A DNA stretch of 64,000 nt from JAPOKJ01 sp031421635 (GCA_031421635.1 JANOPA010000152.1:44988-108987); one strand, 5' to 3'; counted from the first letter of the stretch, positions 47,475 to 56,989 are shown. Notes: generated by a model not told the origin, from the letters alone. Numbers and translations are program-made.

Positions 47475-47743
47475 ATGAATCTCAAAAGCTCATCTCAGAG
47501 GTTGAACTAGATCAACTCATGACCCAGGTGGGGTTGAAGCCAGCGCTGGATTTCGAGCACAAGGTCATACGCCTTATGGAAAACAGTGCTGCTGATTCTG
47601 CGCACCGAGAAGTACCGCAATCCCTTGCCGCACACTTTTTCAAGCCCTTGCGATGGTTGGCCTTACTGAGCGGCGGGGCTTTCGCACTAAGTGAGCTCTT
47701 GGCTTTCATGTTCGGCTTATGGACCGTGAGCACGGCGCTCTAG
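47471..47743 (+). CDS. Small membrane protein, possible anti-sigma partner
   Basis: A 90-residue protein with an acidic/amphipathic N-terminal half and one transmembrane helix near 62-86 (LRWLALLSGGAFALSELLAFMFGLW). It has no recognisable zinc anti-sigma motif. Translational coupling to the ECF factor (ATGA overlap) and the cytoplasmic-helix-plus-membrane-segment layout suggest a membrane anchor or anti-sigma factor. That is inference from position and topology. Confidence 0.75.
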   Translation: MNESQKLISEVELDQLMTQVGLKPALDFEHKVIRLMENSAADSAHREVPQSLAAHFFKPLRWLALLSGGAFALSELLAFMFGLWTVSTAL

Positions 47744-47825
47744 GTGAGCAACACATAAGCAATGCAAACAGTGATAAGACCTCGCGCAAGTAAATGTCTT
47801 GAATCAATTTTTAAGGAATGAAGCG

Positions 47826-48770
47826 ATGACCCCTACTCCACTTGGACGCAAGCCCTGGCTTGCGCTTCTTATGTCCTTCGTCTTGCCTGGTTACGGACAA
47901 CTCTACAACGGGGCACTGAATAAGGCGATCTGGCTTTTTCTTGGCTTCGCATTCCTGACCATTCCCTTGGGCGCGCTGATTGCGATCTACCTACCGAACC
48001 GTTGGCTCGTACTGGCGCTCGCGTTGTGTACGCTGGCGAGCTTTGCACTTTGGGTCTACGGGATGTTCGATGCGTGGGTGGGTGCGAAACGTTCTGCGAG
48101 CTATTCGCCTCAGGCATGGCAGGTCAGTGGCATGTACTTAGCGGTCTCCGTGTTGTGTAGCGCGTTGGTGTTGCCTCTGCTCTACACCTACGTGCGCGGT
48201 CACTGGGTCGAGCCTTACCGGATTCCTTCCAGCAGTATGGCTCCCGGTATCTTGATGGGCGATTTTTTGATTGCGGATAAACGCTACAACTGCCCGGGTT
48301 GCAAGCATGCCGTGAAGCGCGGCGACATCGCAATCTTTGTGTATCCCAATGATCGCACTTTGAACTACATTAAACGCATTGTGGGTTTGCCCGGCGATAA
48401 GGTTCAAATCAAGGGCCGGGCGTTGTTCGTAAACGGACAACCTCTGACGCGCTCGGAACGAATTGTGACGAACATTTATGGTCTTGGAGTCGACGGTGGG
48501 CCGGGTTCAGGTATCGAGGTTACCGAAGGGATCGATGGACGCGAGTGGCAGGTGTTTTGGGCGAATAGCGATAAGAGTGCCCAGGACAGTGAGTTGACTG
48601 TGCCGCCTGGACATGTCTTGGTGTTGGGTGATCAGAGAGCGCTTTCGAAGGACTCGCGCGTTTTTGGTACGGTGCCTTTGCAAGATGTTGTGGGGCGCGC
48701 GCGCCAGCTTTGGTTCTCCTACGGTTTGGGCGGCGTACGTTGGGAGCGGTTGGGGCAGGCGCTGCAATAA
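47826..48770 (+). CDS. lepB: Signal peptidase I with multi-helix N-terminal extension
   Basis: A 314-residue S26A signal peptidase. The catalytic serine lies in YRIPSSSMAPG (about S137) and the general-base lysine in LNYIKRIVGLPGD (about K183). Box E is GDQRALSKDSR (about 271-281). Before the catalytic domain are about four hydrophobic helices, starting with FVLPGYGQLYNGALNKAIW, a pattern seen in small TM2-like membrane proteins. A Cys pair (YNCPGCKH) sits between the serine and lysine boxes. The frame opens upstream to a TTG at 47799, but the ATG at 47826 fits better. It may be a second, specialised signal peptidase rather than the housekeeping copy, which usually lies in a lepA-lepB-rnc operon. 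Confidence 0.9.
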   Translation: MTPTPLGRKPWLALLMSFVLPGYGQLYNGALNKAIWLFLGFAFLTIPLGALIAIYLPNRWLVLALALCTLASFALWVYGMFDAWVGAKRSASYSPQAWQVSGMYLAVSVLCSALVLPLLYTYVRGHWVEPYRIPSSSMAPGILMGDFLIADKRYNCPGCKHAVKRGDIAIFVYPNDRTLNYIKRIVGLPGDKVQIKGRALFVNGQPLTRSERIVTNIYGLGVDGGPGSGIEVTEGIDGREWQVFWANSDKSAQDSELTVPPGHVLVLGDQRALSKDSRVFGTVPLQDVVGRARQLWFSYGLGGVRWERLGQALQ

Positions 48771-48843
48771 GGCAGGTGCTGCAACAGGGTACGATAATGG
48801 ACCGCAAGTGTTATTCAATCATCTTGATTAAGCTTCAATCCTC

Positions 48844-49149
48844 ATGAAGACACTTACTCGCGGACCTATAGCAAGCGCATTGAAGCAGTGCTCGATTTTA
48901 TTCAAGAGAACTTGCATCAAGAGGAGACATCCGAGACTGACCATCGCGGGCTCGAGGTGTGCAACCCTTTTGTTTAAGGGGTCCTACTCGGATCTGGATC
49001 GTCCCTACCGTTGGCTCTATGACACATGGTTGCCAGCCAGCGGAGAAGAATTCGGTCAAAATCCGCCCTACGAAGAGTATCTTAATGATACTTGCAGCAC
49101 GCCACCGGCAGACCGACTCACCCGTATTTGCATCCCGCTCAATGACTAA
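48844..49149 (+). pseudogene. AraC-family regulator with GyrI-like domain, disrupted
   Basis: Two fragments of one regulator lie in different frames. Around 48867-48935 one frame reads YSKRIEAVLDFIQENLHQEE, the usual start of an AraC HTH domain, and then stops. The frame ending at 49149 gives the C-terminal GyrI-like effector domain: GSYSDLDRPYRWLYDTWLPA, then PPYEEYLNDTCSTPP and LTRICIPL. The HTH core and most of the linker are missing, so an internal deletion with frameshift has destroyed the gene. The 101-aa frame from ATG 48844 begins with residues that look random. It overlaps the intact DUF1801 gene by ATGACTAA. Confidence 0.75.
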
Positions 49150-49576
49150 AACGAAAAAGACCGCGCCTGCCTTTCAAAGCGCCCAGGTCGCTAGAGTATT
49201 TGAGGCATGTCCCGTGCCAATGCGTGTGACATTGCTGAGCTTGCGCGACTTGATCTTCGAGGTTGCGGCTGAGCATCCTGCCGTGGGCAAGCTGGAAGAA
49301 ACGTTGAAGTGGGGTGAGCCCGCTTACCTCACCAGCGCCTCGAAATCGGGCAGCACGATCCGCATTGCCTGGAAGGCCAAGCAGCCAGCCCAGGTGTCGA
49401 TGTTTTTTAACTGTCAAACGAACTTAGTGGAGACTTTTAGAACTCTGTTCCCGTCTGGCATTCAGTTTGTGGGCAACCGAGAGATTGTTGTGACCGCGCA
49501 GCAAGTGCTTCCTCGGGCCGAGTTAGCGCTGTGCATTGAGGCCGCTTTGACCTATCACTTGCAAAAACATGCCTAA
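49142..49576 (+). CDS. DUF1801 domain-containing protein
   Basis: A 144-residue protein with the DUF1801/YdhG-like pattern: VPMRVTLLSLRDLIFEVAAEHP, then ETLKWGEPAYLT, STIRIAWKAKQPAQVSMFFNC and a C-terminal helix. The fold is found in bacteria and plants and has no established biochemical role. The ATG at 49142 overlaps the end of the AraC/GyrI remnant, so the two were once an operon with the regulator upstream. The frame is open further upstream, but that part overlaps the pseudogene. Confidence 0.85.
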   Translation: MTKTKKTAPAFQSAQVARVFEACPVPMRVTLLSLRDLIFEVAAEHPAVGKLEETLKWGEPAYLTSASKSGSTIRIAWKAKQPAQVSMFFNCQTNLVETFRTLFPSGIQFVGNREIVVTAQQVLPRAELALCIEAALTYHLQKHA

Positions 49577-49711
49577 GCATTCGTCGCCAAGGAGAGTTCG
49601 GTAGGGTCTTTTGCGTTCATGGCTGACGGTAAGGGATGATCGAAATTCTGGCGCGCGCCGCGACGATCCGTACGAAGCCTGAATTGACGGATCCGTAGTG
49701 GGTCGACTTGT

Positions 49712-50497
<786 letters not shown>

Positions 50498-50608
50498 CTG
50501 CGCTGTGGTGGCGATTGGCTATTGATGGTTAATGATCCTGCCGTCCTAGGGTCGGTGGACACGATTCACTGGCCCCGACTACTGGCGCCGCTGTTTAGGG
50601 CCGACTGT

Positions 50609-51130
50609 TTAGTGGCGACCCCGGCCGCGCGGTTGAATTAGCGCTTGATAGCGGCGCAATTCTGGGGCATCAAGTTTGCCATCCTGGTTCTGGTCGGCTT
50701 CGCGGAAGGCTGCACTGCGCGTTTGGTTTTCAAGATCGAGTTCGTGTTTGCTGACGAAACCGTCTCGGTCCTGATCGAGGCGATGCTTGCGCGGGCGTTT
50801 GATTTTGCCGTAATACGGTCCCCTGGGCAGCGCGGCTAGAGGCGTGAGGAAGGGGGCGGGATCGCTTCTCGAATGATCCACGGGGGGCTGAGCCCGTTTG
50901 GGCCTGAGCGTTCTATTGCGCGACTGGCCAGTGATGATCTCGGTGGGCGTCTCTGTGAGTCGCTCTGGAAGGGCGCCTTGCGCGTGGGCGAAGCCTTGAG
51001 CCGCCCACGCCCCTAAGGCCGTGATCACCGCTAATAGCGTCCGTAATATGGGAGGGCAAAAGATTGCCTGTTTCGAAAATCTTCGCGATTTCGAAATGAA
51101 CCCGGGTTGCTTGATCAGAGAATAAGACAT
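50609..51130 (-). CDS. EF-hand domain protein
   Basis: A 173-residue protein with an N-terminal basic segment and hydrophobic signal-like stretch (LRTLLAVITALGAWAAQGFAHA), then a Pro/Arg-rich linker and a pair of canonical EF-hand loops, DQDRDGFVSKHEL and DQNQDGKLDAPEL. It should bind calcium in the periplasm or outside. I start at the ATG at 51130; the frame extends to 51226 with Met residues that could serve instead. The partner is unknown. Confidence 0.8.
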   Translation of the reverse strand: MSYSLIKQPGFISKSRRFSKQAIFCPPILRTLLAVITALGAWAAQGFAHAQGALPERLTETPTEIITGQSRNRTLRPKRAQPPVDHSRSDPAPFLTPLAALPRGPYYGKIKRPRKHRLDQDRDGFVSKHELDLENQTRSAAFREADQNQDGKLDAPELRRYQALIQPRGRGRH

Positions 51131-51374
51131 GGCCTCAGTGTGCTCGAATCGGTTGGATGTGAACATTGCACCGAAGGCTGAGCCAAATGGCTTAGACAAG
51201 CACTGATGGAGCGCCGGTCTTAGCACGCCAATAAGCGCTGATCGTTAAGCGCTGATCATTAAGCGCTGACCGGTACTCAATCTTTGCTTGCTTGGGCATT
51301 GCCTCGCCCGCCAGCACTCGCCTCCTTAAAGTGATAGCCTTGCCGTTAGGAATTTTTAAAAGGTAAGTGCAAGA

Positions 51375-52322
51375 ATGGGTATGTCGAACAATCTCAAGGC
51401 GATTGATTTAACGGGCCGGGTGGCTATTGTGACTGGGGCTGGAGGTGGCCTGGGTCGCGAGCATGCCTTGCTACTGGCTCGGCGTGGTGCAAAGGTGGTC
51501 GTTAACGATCTCGGCGGAGCCGTAGATGGATCTGTCGCGGGAGATGCGAACCATAAATCTGCCGCTCAGGGCGTGGTCGACGAAATTGTCGCGGCGGGTG
51601 GCGAAGCAATCTTGAGTGGTGCTTCGGTCACGGACTTTGTCGCTGTGCAGGCGATGGTCGACCAGGCCATGAAGAAGTGGGGTCGCATCGATATTCTCGT
51701 TAATAACGCGGGCATCTTGCGCGACAAGAGTTTTGCGAACATGGACCTCTTAGACTTTAAGCTCGTCATGGATGTGCATCTCATGGGTGCCGTCCACTGC
51801 ACAAAGGCAGTATGGGACATTATGCGCAACCAAAGTTATGGCCGGATTATTATGACTACGTCATCAAGCGGTCTATACGGGAATTTTGGACAGGCAAATT
51901 ACGGAGCAGCCAAGATGGCCTTGGTGGGGCTTATGCAGACTCTGTCCCTCGAGGGCGAAAAGCGCAATATTCGAGTCAATTGCTTGGCGCCGACTGCGGC
52001 GACGCGCATGACGGCGGGGCTTTTGCCCGAGCCCCTATTAGCGCAATTAGGCCCCCATACAGTGTCCCCTGCGGTACTCTTTCTTGCCAGTGAGGATGCG
52101 CCGACACGCTGCATTTTGGCGGCCGGTGCAGGCAGCTTTGAGGTGGCCAACATTACCTTAACTCAGGGCATCTTCGTAGGGCCTGGACCGGAGGCCGCAG
52201 AGCGAGTGGCAGCCAACTTTGAGGCCTTGACGGATCGCGCAGACTTGATGGTGCCTGGTAGCGGCGCGAAGCAAGGCGAAATCGAGATGGGTAAGGCGGG
52301 TAGGGCGGCTGCCGGGCTTTAA
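51375..52322 (+). CDS. SDR-family oxidoreductase (hydroxyacyl-CoA dehydrogenase-like)
   Basis: A 315-residue short-chain dehydrogenase. The cofactor loop is TGAGGGLGREHALLLA (about 20-35). The NNAG motif is at 110-113, the catalytic serine lies in TTSSSG (about 163-165) and Tyr/Lys in NYGAAK (Y176, K180). The long VVNDLGGAVDG insert after the second strand is typical of the 17-beta-HSD4/MFE-2 type (3R)-hydroxyacyl-CoA dehydrogenases. The C-terminal 60 residues extend past the usual SDR core. It stands alone, so the substrate is unknown; beta-oxidation or steroid degradation is plausible. Confidence 0.9.
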   Translation: MGMSNNLKAIDLTGRVAIVTGAGGGLGREHALLLARRGAKVVVNDLGGAVDGSVAGDANHKSAAQGVVDEIVAAGGEAILSGASVTDFVAVQAMVDQAMKKWGRIDILVNNAGILRDKSFANMDLLDFKLVMDVHLMGAVHCTKAVWDIMRNQSYGRIIMTTSSSGLYGNFGQANYGAAKMALVGLMQTLSLEGEKRNIRVNCLAPTAATRMTAGLLPEPLLAQLGPHTVSPAVLFLASEDAPTRCILAAGAGSFEVANITLTQGIFVGPGPEAAERVAANFEALTDRADLMVPGSGAKQGEIEMGKAGRAAAGL

Positions 52323-52533
52323 GAAAAAAACTAGTGGCCTGGCGCTAGACCGTCTCGATGACGCTCGGCCAGCTTGGGTCGTGCGCGATGGGCAATATTT
52401 GTCGGCGCGCTGGACGGGCGATGCACATACATTTGCTAAGCAGTTTGTAAGCATTTTGGACGGTCGATGAGGAGAGGCGCCCGTTTGGTGGTGGAGTGAA
52501 CGGGACTTTCGCATTGGATGAATCGAGCAGAAA

Positions 52534-52564
52534 TTCGTATTTTTCGTATTTTTTGTTTTATAAT
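52534..52564 (+). promoter_or_regulatory. Promoter with tandem TTCGTATT operator-like repeat
   Basis: A perfect -10 box TATAAT (52559-52564) sits in a locally AT-rich stretch. Just upstream TTCGTATT occurs twice, at 52534-52541 and 52543-52550, one turn apart over the -35 zone. It drives the excisionase-like antitoxin gene. Autoregulation by that protein is an inference. Confidence 0.55.
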
Positions 52565-52595
52565 GAACCGGGCAGTTCCAAATATGGAGGTTCAA

Positions 52596-53186
52596 ATGGC
52601 GACTTCTACCTTGTCTTCGAAAACATCGACTTCCCTTGGCGACCCTTTAGACTCTCTCGCTAGTGCCATTGGATCATCTCTCGCGAATAGGAGTGGGGGG
52701 AGGGAAAGTAGCAAATTGCGCAAACCGTCTAGCCGGGTAGGAGCACAATTCAATACTGCTCAAATCAAAACTGCGCTTAGCGAGGTATTGACTGAGGCAA
52801 GCCCTCGGGGCCGAAGTACCCGCATGCTACTTATTCGACATTTAGTTGACATTGAGGCCAAGTCCGTAGGATTGGAAGCCTATGTAGCGGCAAAGTCTTC
52901 TTCCGATCTCATCAGTACCGCCGAAGCGGCCGAAATACTTGGTTTTAGCCGCCCCTACGTGGCAATGTTAATTGATCAGCAAAAGCTCAAGGGCGCCACG
53001 ATATCCGCTGGCGGCCATCGCCGTGTACCTCGTTCGTCCGTTTTGGAATGGGCAGAGTTCAATCAAGAAAATCAAAAGCCTAATGAGGTATTAACCAGCT
53101 TGCGGGCGGAGGGTAAACGAGCGGGTGTTTATAAGAGCAGTGAGGCTGCGGTGGTTCGGCGCATCAAGGCACTTGTTCGAGACTGA
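52596..53186 (+). CDS. Helix-turn-helix (excisionase-type) antitoxin-like protein
   Basis: A 196-residue protein. The C-terminal half holds a MerR/excisionase-type DNA-binding domain: LISTAEAAEILGFSRPYVAMLI, then QQKLKGATISAGGHRRVPRSSVLEW. The N-terminal half is Ser/Thr-rich with a helical region. The ATG at 52596 is chosen because GGAGG (52586-52590) lies 5 nt upstream; the frame opens earlier at 52518 but through the promoter. Directly downstream is a PIN-type sequence, and such HTH-PIN pairs are known toxin-antitoxin modules. This half looks intact. Confidence 0.82.
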   Translation: MATSTLSSKTSTSLGDPLDSLASAIGSSLANRSGGRESSKLRKPSSRVGAQFNTAQIKTALSEVLTEASPRGRSTRMLLIRHLVDIEAKSVGLEAYVAAKSSSDLISTAEAAEILGFSRPYVAMLIDQQKLKGATISAGGHRRVPRSSVLEWAEFNQENQKPNEVLTSLRAEGKRAGVYKSSEAAVVRRIKALVRD

Positions 53187-53194
53187 CCTTCGAC

Positions 53195-53497
53195 GTGCTT
53201 CGTCCGCTCTCGCCCGGCGGGCATACCTTTGTGGTTTTGGATGCCTGCGTGCTGCTTCCCTCGCGTTTGTCGGATGTCTTGTTTGACCTGATGCTCGAAG
53301 GCCTTTACTTCGCGCATTGGACGGGATCGGTCGAGAAAGAGTTCTTGCGCAATTGGGCAACGACAAACTCATGCAGTTTCTGTGGACCGCGGTTACAAGC
53401 GCAAAACTTAGCGCGTGGGTCTCAAATCGGCTGTCAACGATGCATGTCGATTTGGTGAGTGAAGGCCTGGACGCTTCGAAATACCCGCCATAGGTTA
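53195..53497 (+). pseudogene. PIN-domain toxin remnant
   Basis: The gene opens 8 bp after the antitoxin with FVVLDACVLLPSRLSDVLFDLMLEGLYFAHWTGSVEKEFLRNW (given in part: the acidic LDACVLLP strand starts the PIN active site). Near 53353 the similarity moves to another frame, which reads NDKLMQFLWTAV and AKLSAWVSNRLSTMHVDLV and then meets a stop near 53494. Later stops follow in what would be the C-terminal half. The toxin is therefore frameshifted and broken, and the antitoxin survives. The exact end is uncertain. Confidence 0.6.
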
Positions 53498-53933
53498 AGG
53501 ATGCTTATCAAGAGCTTCCCTAGAAACATGATGCCCGAAATAATTTCATCCTCTTGCGAAGTGTTCGACTCTCGACTCATCGTCTGCGAGGTTTTACGGG
53601 ATTGGAATAAAGATCATGCGGTCGACAAGATCATAGAAAAGGTCAAAATAAGAACTTGACTCACAGGGCCTTTCCAGGATGATGTACAACATCATGAATT
53701 CCATTCAATTGCTGTGAAGCTCCTCATGTATTTCGAGACGTCGTCCGTCACCTATCTCTCGACGAGAGATCGTTGTGGTTTTTTAGTCGGCGCCCGCCAA
53801 GGCTTAACGATGAATCGGCGGGAGTGGCGATCCAATGCATTTAAACCGTCAAAATCTGGGTGGTGCTGCGCCACTCCTGAAGTACTATTTTCGGATATGC
53901 CGTGAGTTCGGCAACCCTTAGTAAATATCGACT
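53498..53933. other. 436-bp stretch without a supported gene
   Basis: This holds decayed 3' sequence of the PIN toxin (with stops in all useful frames) and then non-coding DNA before the MFS gene. An inverted repeat ATGATGT-ACA-ACATCAT lies at 53679-53695. Short frames here (53459-53659 and 53714-53905) have no recognisable domain, ribosome binding site or family-like composition. Confidence 0.6.
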
Positions 53934-55541
53934 GTGTCCTTAAACGCAACGCCCCCGCCTGCTCGCGCCAGCACCTCTATTTGGCATACGCTTCGCGTTC
54001 CCGCCTTCCGCGGCCTGTTCACCGGCGGCGCCTTGTACTTTGTGGGCAATGCCATGCAAATCATGGCGGCGGCATGGACGATGTTGCAGCTCACGGGGTC
54101 GTCGTTTTTGGCGGCCTTGGTGCAAACGGCGGTGTTTTTGCCCATGTTCCTCTTCTCGCTGCCCGCAGGCGTACTGGCCGACATTACGGACAGGCGTCGT
54201 TTGATTACCCGAGCGTTGATCATCCAAGCGGTCAGCGGAAGTTTATTGGTGGGCTTGTTGTTTGCAGGCAAGGCGGGGCCTGCGAGTATTTTGTTCTTAG
54301 TGTTTGTGGTCGGTTGCTGCACGGCATTTTTGTCGCCTGCATGGAATTCTTCCATCACTGACACTTTATCGCGTGACGACCTCACCCCAGCGCTCACAAC
54401 CATTGCGATTGCCTATAACGCTGCACGTGCTGTGGGCCCCGCACTAGCGGGTTTTGTATTTGCGCATGCTAATGGTGCTTGGAATTTTGTTGTGGCGGTA
54501 GTGACTGCGTTGGCTATGTTGCATGCAGTAAGTCGCTGGCCGCCTGCACCCCATCCCCCAACGCGCTTGCCCGCTGAGCGTTTGTGGGGCGGGATGGTGT
54601 CAGCCCTTCGCTTCGCGCGGCATTCGGCGCCGGTATTGGCTCAATTGGTTCGCACAATGGCGTATAGCGCTGCAGGATCGGCACTCTGGGCCTTGTTACC
54701 GGTGGTGGGTCAAAGCCATCTTGGCCTGGGTGCAACGGGTTACGGTCTGCTGATGGGTTGTATGGGTACCGGTGCAGTGTTGGCGGGATTGGTGATTCAG
54801 CGTCTACGACGACGCCTGGGGCTGGAACTTTTGGTCACGCTTGGCTGTGTGGTGTTCGGGGCGGCCATGCTGATTGCCGCTTTTTCGAGAACGGCTCCAG
54901 TGGTGTACGGGGCCTTGCTGTTCGGGGGCGGGGCATGGATGGCGGTGATGTCCACTTTTAATGTCGCCACGCAAAGTAGTGTGCCACCTTGGGTACGCGC
55001 CCGCGCTTTGGCGATGCACACCATTAGCGCCCTGGGGTCGTTTGCTTTGGGCTCTGCCATTTGGGGCGCAGTATCCGATCTCGGCGGACTGGCTTTGGCT
55101 CTGAGTATGGCGAGTGTGTTGATGCTGGCTGGCACCCTGCTTCGTAAGCCCTTTCCACTGCGTATCGGCGAGCATTCGGACGTGACCCAGGCTGCGCCCT
55201 GGGACGATCTCTCCATCGCCGATGAACCCGAGCCGCAGGACGGGCCGGTGGCAGTCGAAATGGCTTACCGCATTCGCGAGGCGGATGCCCAGGCCTTTTT
55301 GGAGACCATCGAACAGATGCGTGCGCCCCGGCGGCGGGACGGCGCGACGATTTGGCGGGTGTACCGAGATTTGTCCGATCCGGCGCGTTATGTGGAGCGT
55401 TTTATCGTCACTTCTTGGGCCGACTATTTGCATCAGCGTGCGCGGGCGACCTTGGCCGACCACGAGCTCGAGAGCCAAGTGCGGCAATTTCTTTTGCCGG
55501 GCGAGACGGTGAGCGCACATCATTATTTGGCTGAGCGCTAG
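53934..55541 (+). CDS. MFS exporter (MFS_3, EntS-like) with C-terminal soluble domain
   Basis: A 535-residue major facilitator of the transmembrane secretion effector type. Twelve hydrophobic segments span about 20-410; the TM2-3 loop motif is GVLADITDRRRLIT (about 79-92). After the last helix comes a soluble domain of about 110 residues (PVAVEMAYRIREADAQ; IWRVYRDLSDPARYVERF; SAHHYLAER), a ferredoxin-like/ABM-style domain typical of this family. The start is GTG 53934, without a strong ribosome binding site. EntS relatives export siderophores or drugs, but no siderophore genes are near, so the substrate is unknown. Confidence 0.9.
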   Translation: MSLNATPPPARASTSIWHTLRVPAFRGLFTGGALYFVGNAMQIMAAAWTMLQLTGSSFLAALVQTAVFLPMFLFSLPAGVLADITDRRRLITRALIIQAVSGSLLVGLLFAGKAGPASILFLVFVVGCCTAFLSPAWNSSITDTLSRDDLTPALTTIAIAYNAARAVGPALAGFVFAHANGAWNFVVAVVTALAMLHAVSRWPPAPHPPTRLPAERLWGGMVSALRFARHSAPVLAQLVRTMAYSAAGSALWALLPVVGQSHLGLGATGYGLLMGCMGTGAVLAGLVIQRLRRRLGLELLVTLGCVVFGAAMLIAAFSRTAPVVYGALLFGGGAWMAVMSTFNVATQSSVPPWVRARALAMHTISALGSFALGSAIWGAVSDLGGLALALSMASVLMLAGTLLRKPFPLRIGEHSDVTQAAPWDDLSIADEPEPQDGPVAVEMAYRIREADAQAFLETIEQMRAPRRRDGATIWRVYRDLSDPARYVERFIVTSWADYLHQRARATLADHELESQVRQFLLPGETVSAHHYLAER

Positions 55542-55663
55542 TTCGTGTTCGTCGCCCACGCGCTGTCACCTGGTTGGGGTCAATCAAGCAAACTTGGCAT
55601 CGTTTGAGTACTATGTAGATCTCGCGTTTCCTGTTGAATTCAATCCCTTTTGAAGGCCTTCGA

Positions 55664-56287
55664 ATGATCACTGTCCACCACTTAAACGATTCTCGCTCGC
55701 AACGCATTCTTTGGTTGCTTGAGGAGCTAGGCACGCCCTACGAGGTGATGAAGTATCAGCGAGATGCTCAAACGCGCCTGGCCCCTCCTCAGCTCTTGAC
55801 GATTCATCCACTCGGCAAGTCACCAGTCATTACCGATGGTGATCGTGTGGTGATTGAGTCCGGTGCGATTGTGGATTACATCATTCGTCGTTATGGTGCG
55901 CATTTGCAACCCGCGCGCTCGTCTGATGATTACGAGGTGTATTCGCAGTGGTTGCACTACTCCGAAGGTTCGGCGATGTTACCGCTACTTTTAAAGCTTT
56001 ACGTGTCGCGCCTGGGCGATGCGGGTGCGCCTTTGTCGCCTCGTATCGAAAGCGAGTTGGCTAATCATTTGGGCTATGTGAATCAGTCCCTGGCGGGCAA
56101 GGAGTGGCTAGTGGGCAATCAGCTCACGGGAGCAGATATTCAGATGAGCTTTGTGGGTGAAGCGGCCAGTGCGCGCACTGATCGCAGCTTGTATCCGCAC
56201 ATGGACGCTTGGGTGAAGCGTTTTCAGGCCCGGCCTGCTTATCGGCGAGCTTTAGAACGAGGCGGCCCGTACGCCTTTGCAAAGTAA
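55664..56287 (+). CDS. Glutathione S-transferase
   Basis: A 207-residue GST. The N-terminal thioredoxin-like domain (about 1-80) starts MITVHHLNDSRSQRILWLLEELG and carries the cis-Pro motif GKSPVITDGD and the ESGAIVDYI glutathione-binding segment. The helical C-terminal domain has LAGKEWLVGNQLTGADIQMSF, here spanning about residues 144-164. The active-site residue is probably the N-terminal serine of DSRS. The ATG at 55664 has AAGG 6-9 nt upstream; the frame opens ten codons earlier. A strong terminator follows. Confidence 0.93.
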   Translation: MITVHHLNDSRSQRILWLLEELGTPYEVMKYQRDAQTRLAPPQLLTIHPLGKSPVITDGDRVVIESGAIVDYIIRRYGAHLQPARSSDDYEVYSQWLHYSEGSAMLPLLLKLYVSRLGDAGAPLSPRIESELANHLGYVNQSLAGKEWLVGNQLTGADIQMSFVGEAASARTDRSLYPHMDAWVKRFQARPAYRRALERGGPYAFAK

Positions 56288-56298
56288 AAATAGCAAGC

Positions 56299-56339
56299 AA
56301 AAACCCCCTTGAGCAATCATCGGGCTCAAGGGGGTTTTT
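56299..56339. terminator. Bidirectional intrinsic terminator
   Basis: A perfect 16-bp stem (AAAAACCCCCTTGAGC paired with GCTCAAGGGGGTTTTT) with a 9-nt loop lies between the convergent GST and OmpA-family genes. T tracts occur on both strands, so it can end transcripts from both sides. Confidence 0.92.
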
Positions 56340-56359
56340 GTGACCGGGTGCGAAAGCTA

Positions 56360-56989
56360 CTACTGAGGTCTTACGACTGTAACCTCTACTCGGCGCGCCT
56401 CTGCGGGCTTACCGGAGCCGGTCGTTTCGGTGGGCTTCGCCATGATTACGCGATCATTGACGATGCCCAGTTTTTCAAGTTCCCCGCGCACGGCTCGCGC
56501 ACGATTGACCGCGAGCTCCTCGTTATGGTCCTTGTTTCCCGAAGGGTCGTGAAAACCTGAGATTGAGGCCTTGCTGTCGGTGTTGGCTTTCAGATAGGTC
56601 GCGACCGCTGCCAGGGTTTTATCGACATCGGCGGGCAGATTGGTTTTGTCCAATCCAAAATAAACCCTGGCGGCCGGTACTGACGCTTCGAGTTTCATCG
56701 TGAGTGCGGCTGTGGGTACTGGCGCGGGTGGGGTTAACGGAGCTGCTGCCACTGGCTCTGGCGCTTTCTCAACCGGCGCGGGAGCCGCTGGAGATACCGA
56801 TGCTGCTATCGGGGCTGGAGTTGGCGCCGTAGGCGCCGCCGCCTCCTGCGCCGCTGGATTGCACTTGGAGCCTCCCGGCCCATAGCCCAACCACCACATC
56901 AACGCTAACAGCAAGGCCAAAAGAATAGCCACCCATTTGTGCAAGCCGTGACCGGATCCTGCATCGATTACATTTTGATTTGACGACAT
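56360..56989 (-). CDS. OmpA-family peptidoglycan-binding protein with N-terminal anchor
   Basis: A 209-residue protein with one N-terminal transmembrane helix (about 19-36, WVAILLALLLALMWWLGY), then an Ala/Pro-rich linker (about 46-95). The C-terminal OmpA domain (about 105-209) has VYFGLDKTNLPADV, SISGFHDPSGN, NEELAVNRARAVRGELEKLG and a final RRVEVTV. The domain should bind peptidoglycan in the periplasm while the helix stays in the inner membrane. It starts 16 bp after the repeat protein gene, with which it probably forms an operon. Confidence 0.88.
   Translation of the reverse strand: MSSNQNVIDAGSGHGLHKWVAILLALLLALMWWLGYGPGGSKCNPAAQEAAAPTAPTPAPIAASVSPAAPAPVEKAPEPVAAAPLTPPAPVPTAALTMKLEASVPAARVYFGLDKTNLPADVDKTLAAVATYLKANTDSKASISGFHDPSGNKDHNEELAVNRARAVRGELEKLGIVNDRVIMAKPTETTGSGKPAEARRVEVTVVRPQ

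Noticed and set aside
53459..53905. Two short plus-strand frames (66 and 63 aa)
   Set aside because: They sit in the decayed PIN toxin and the following non-coding stretch, with no ribosome site or recognisable domain.
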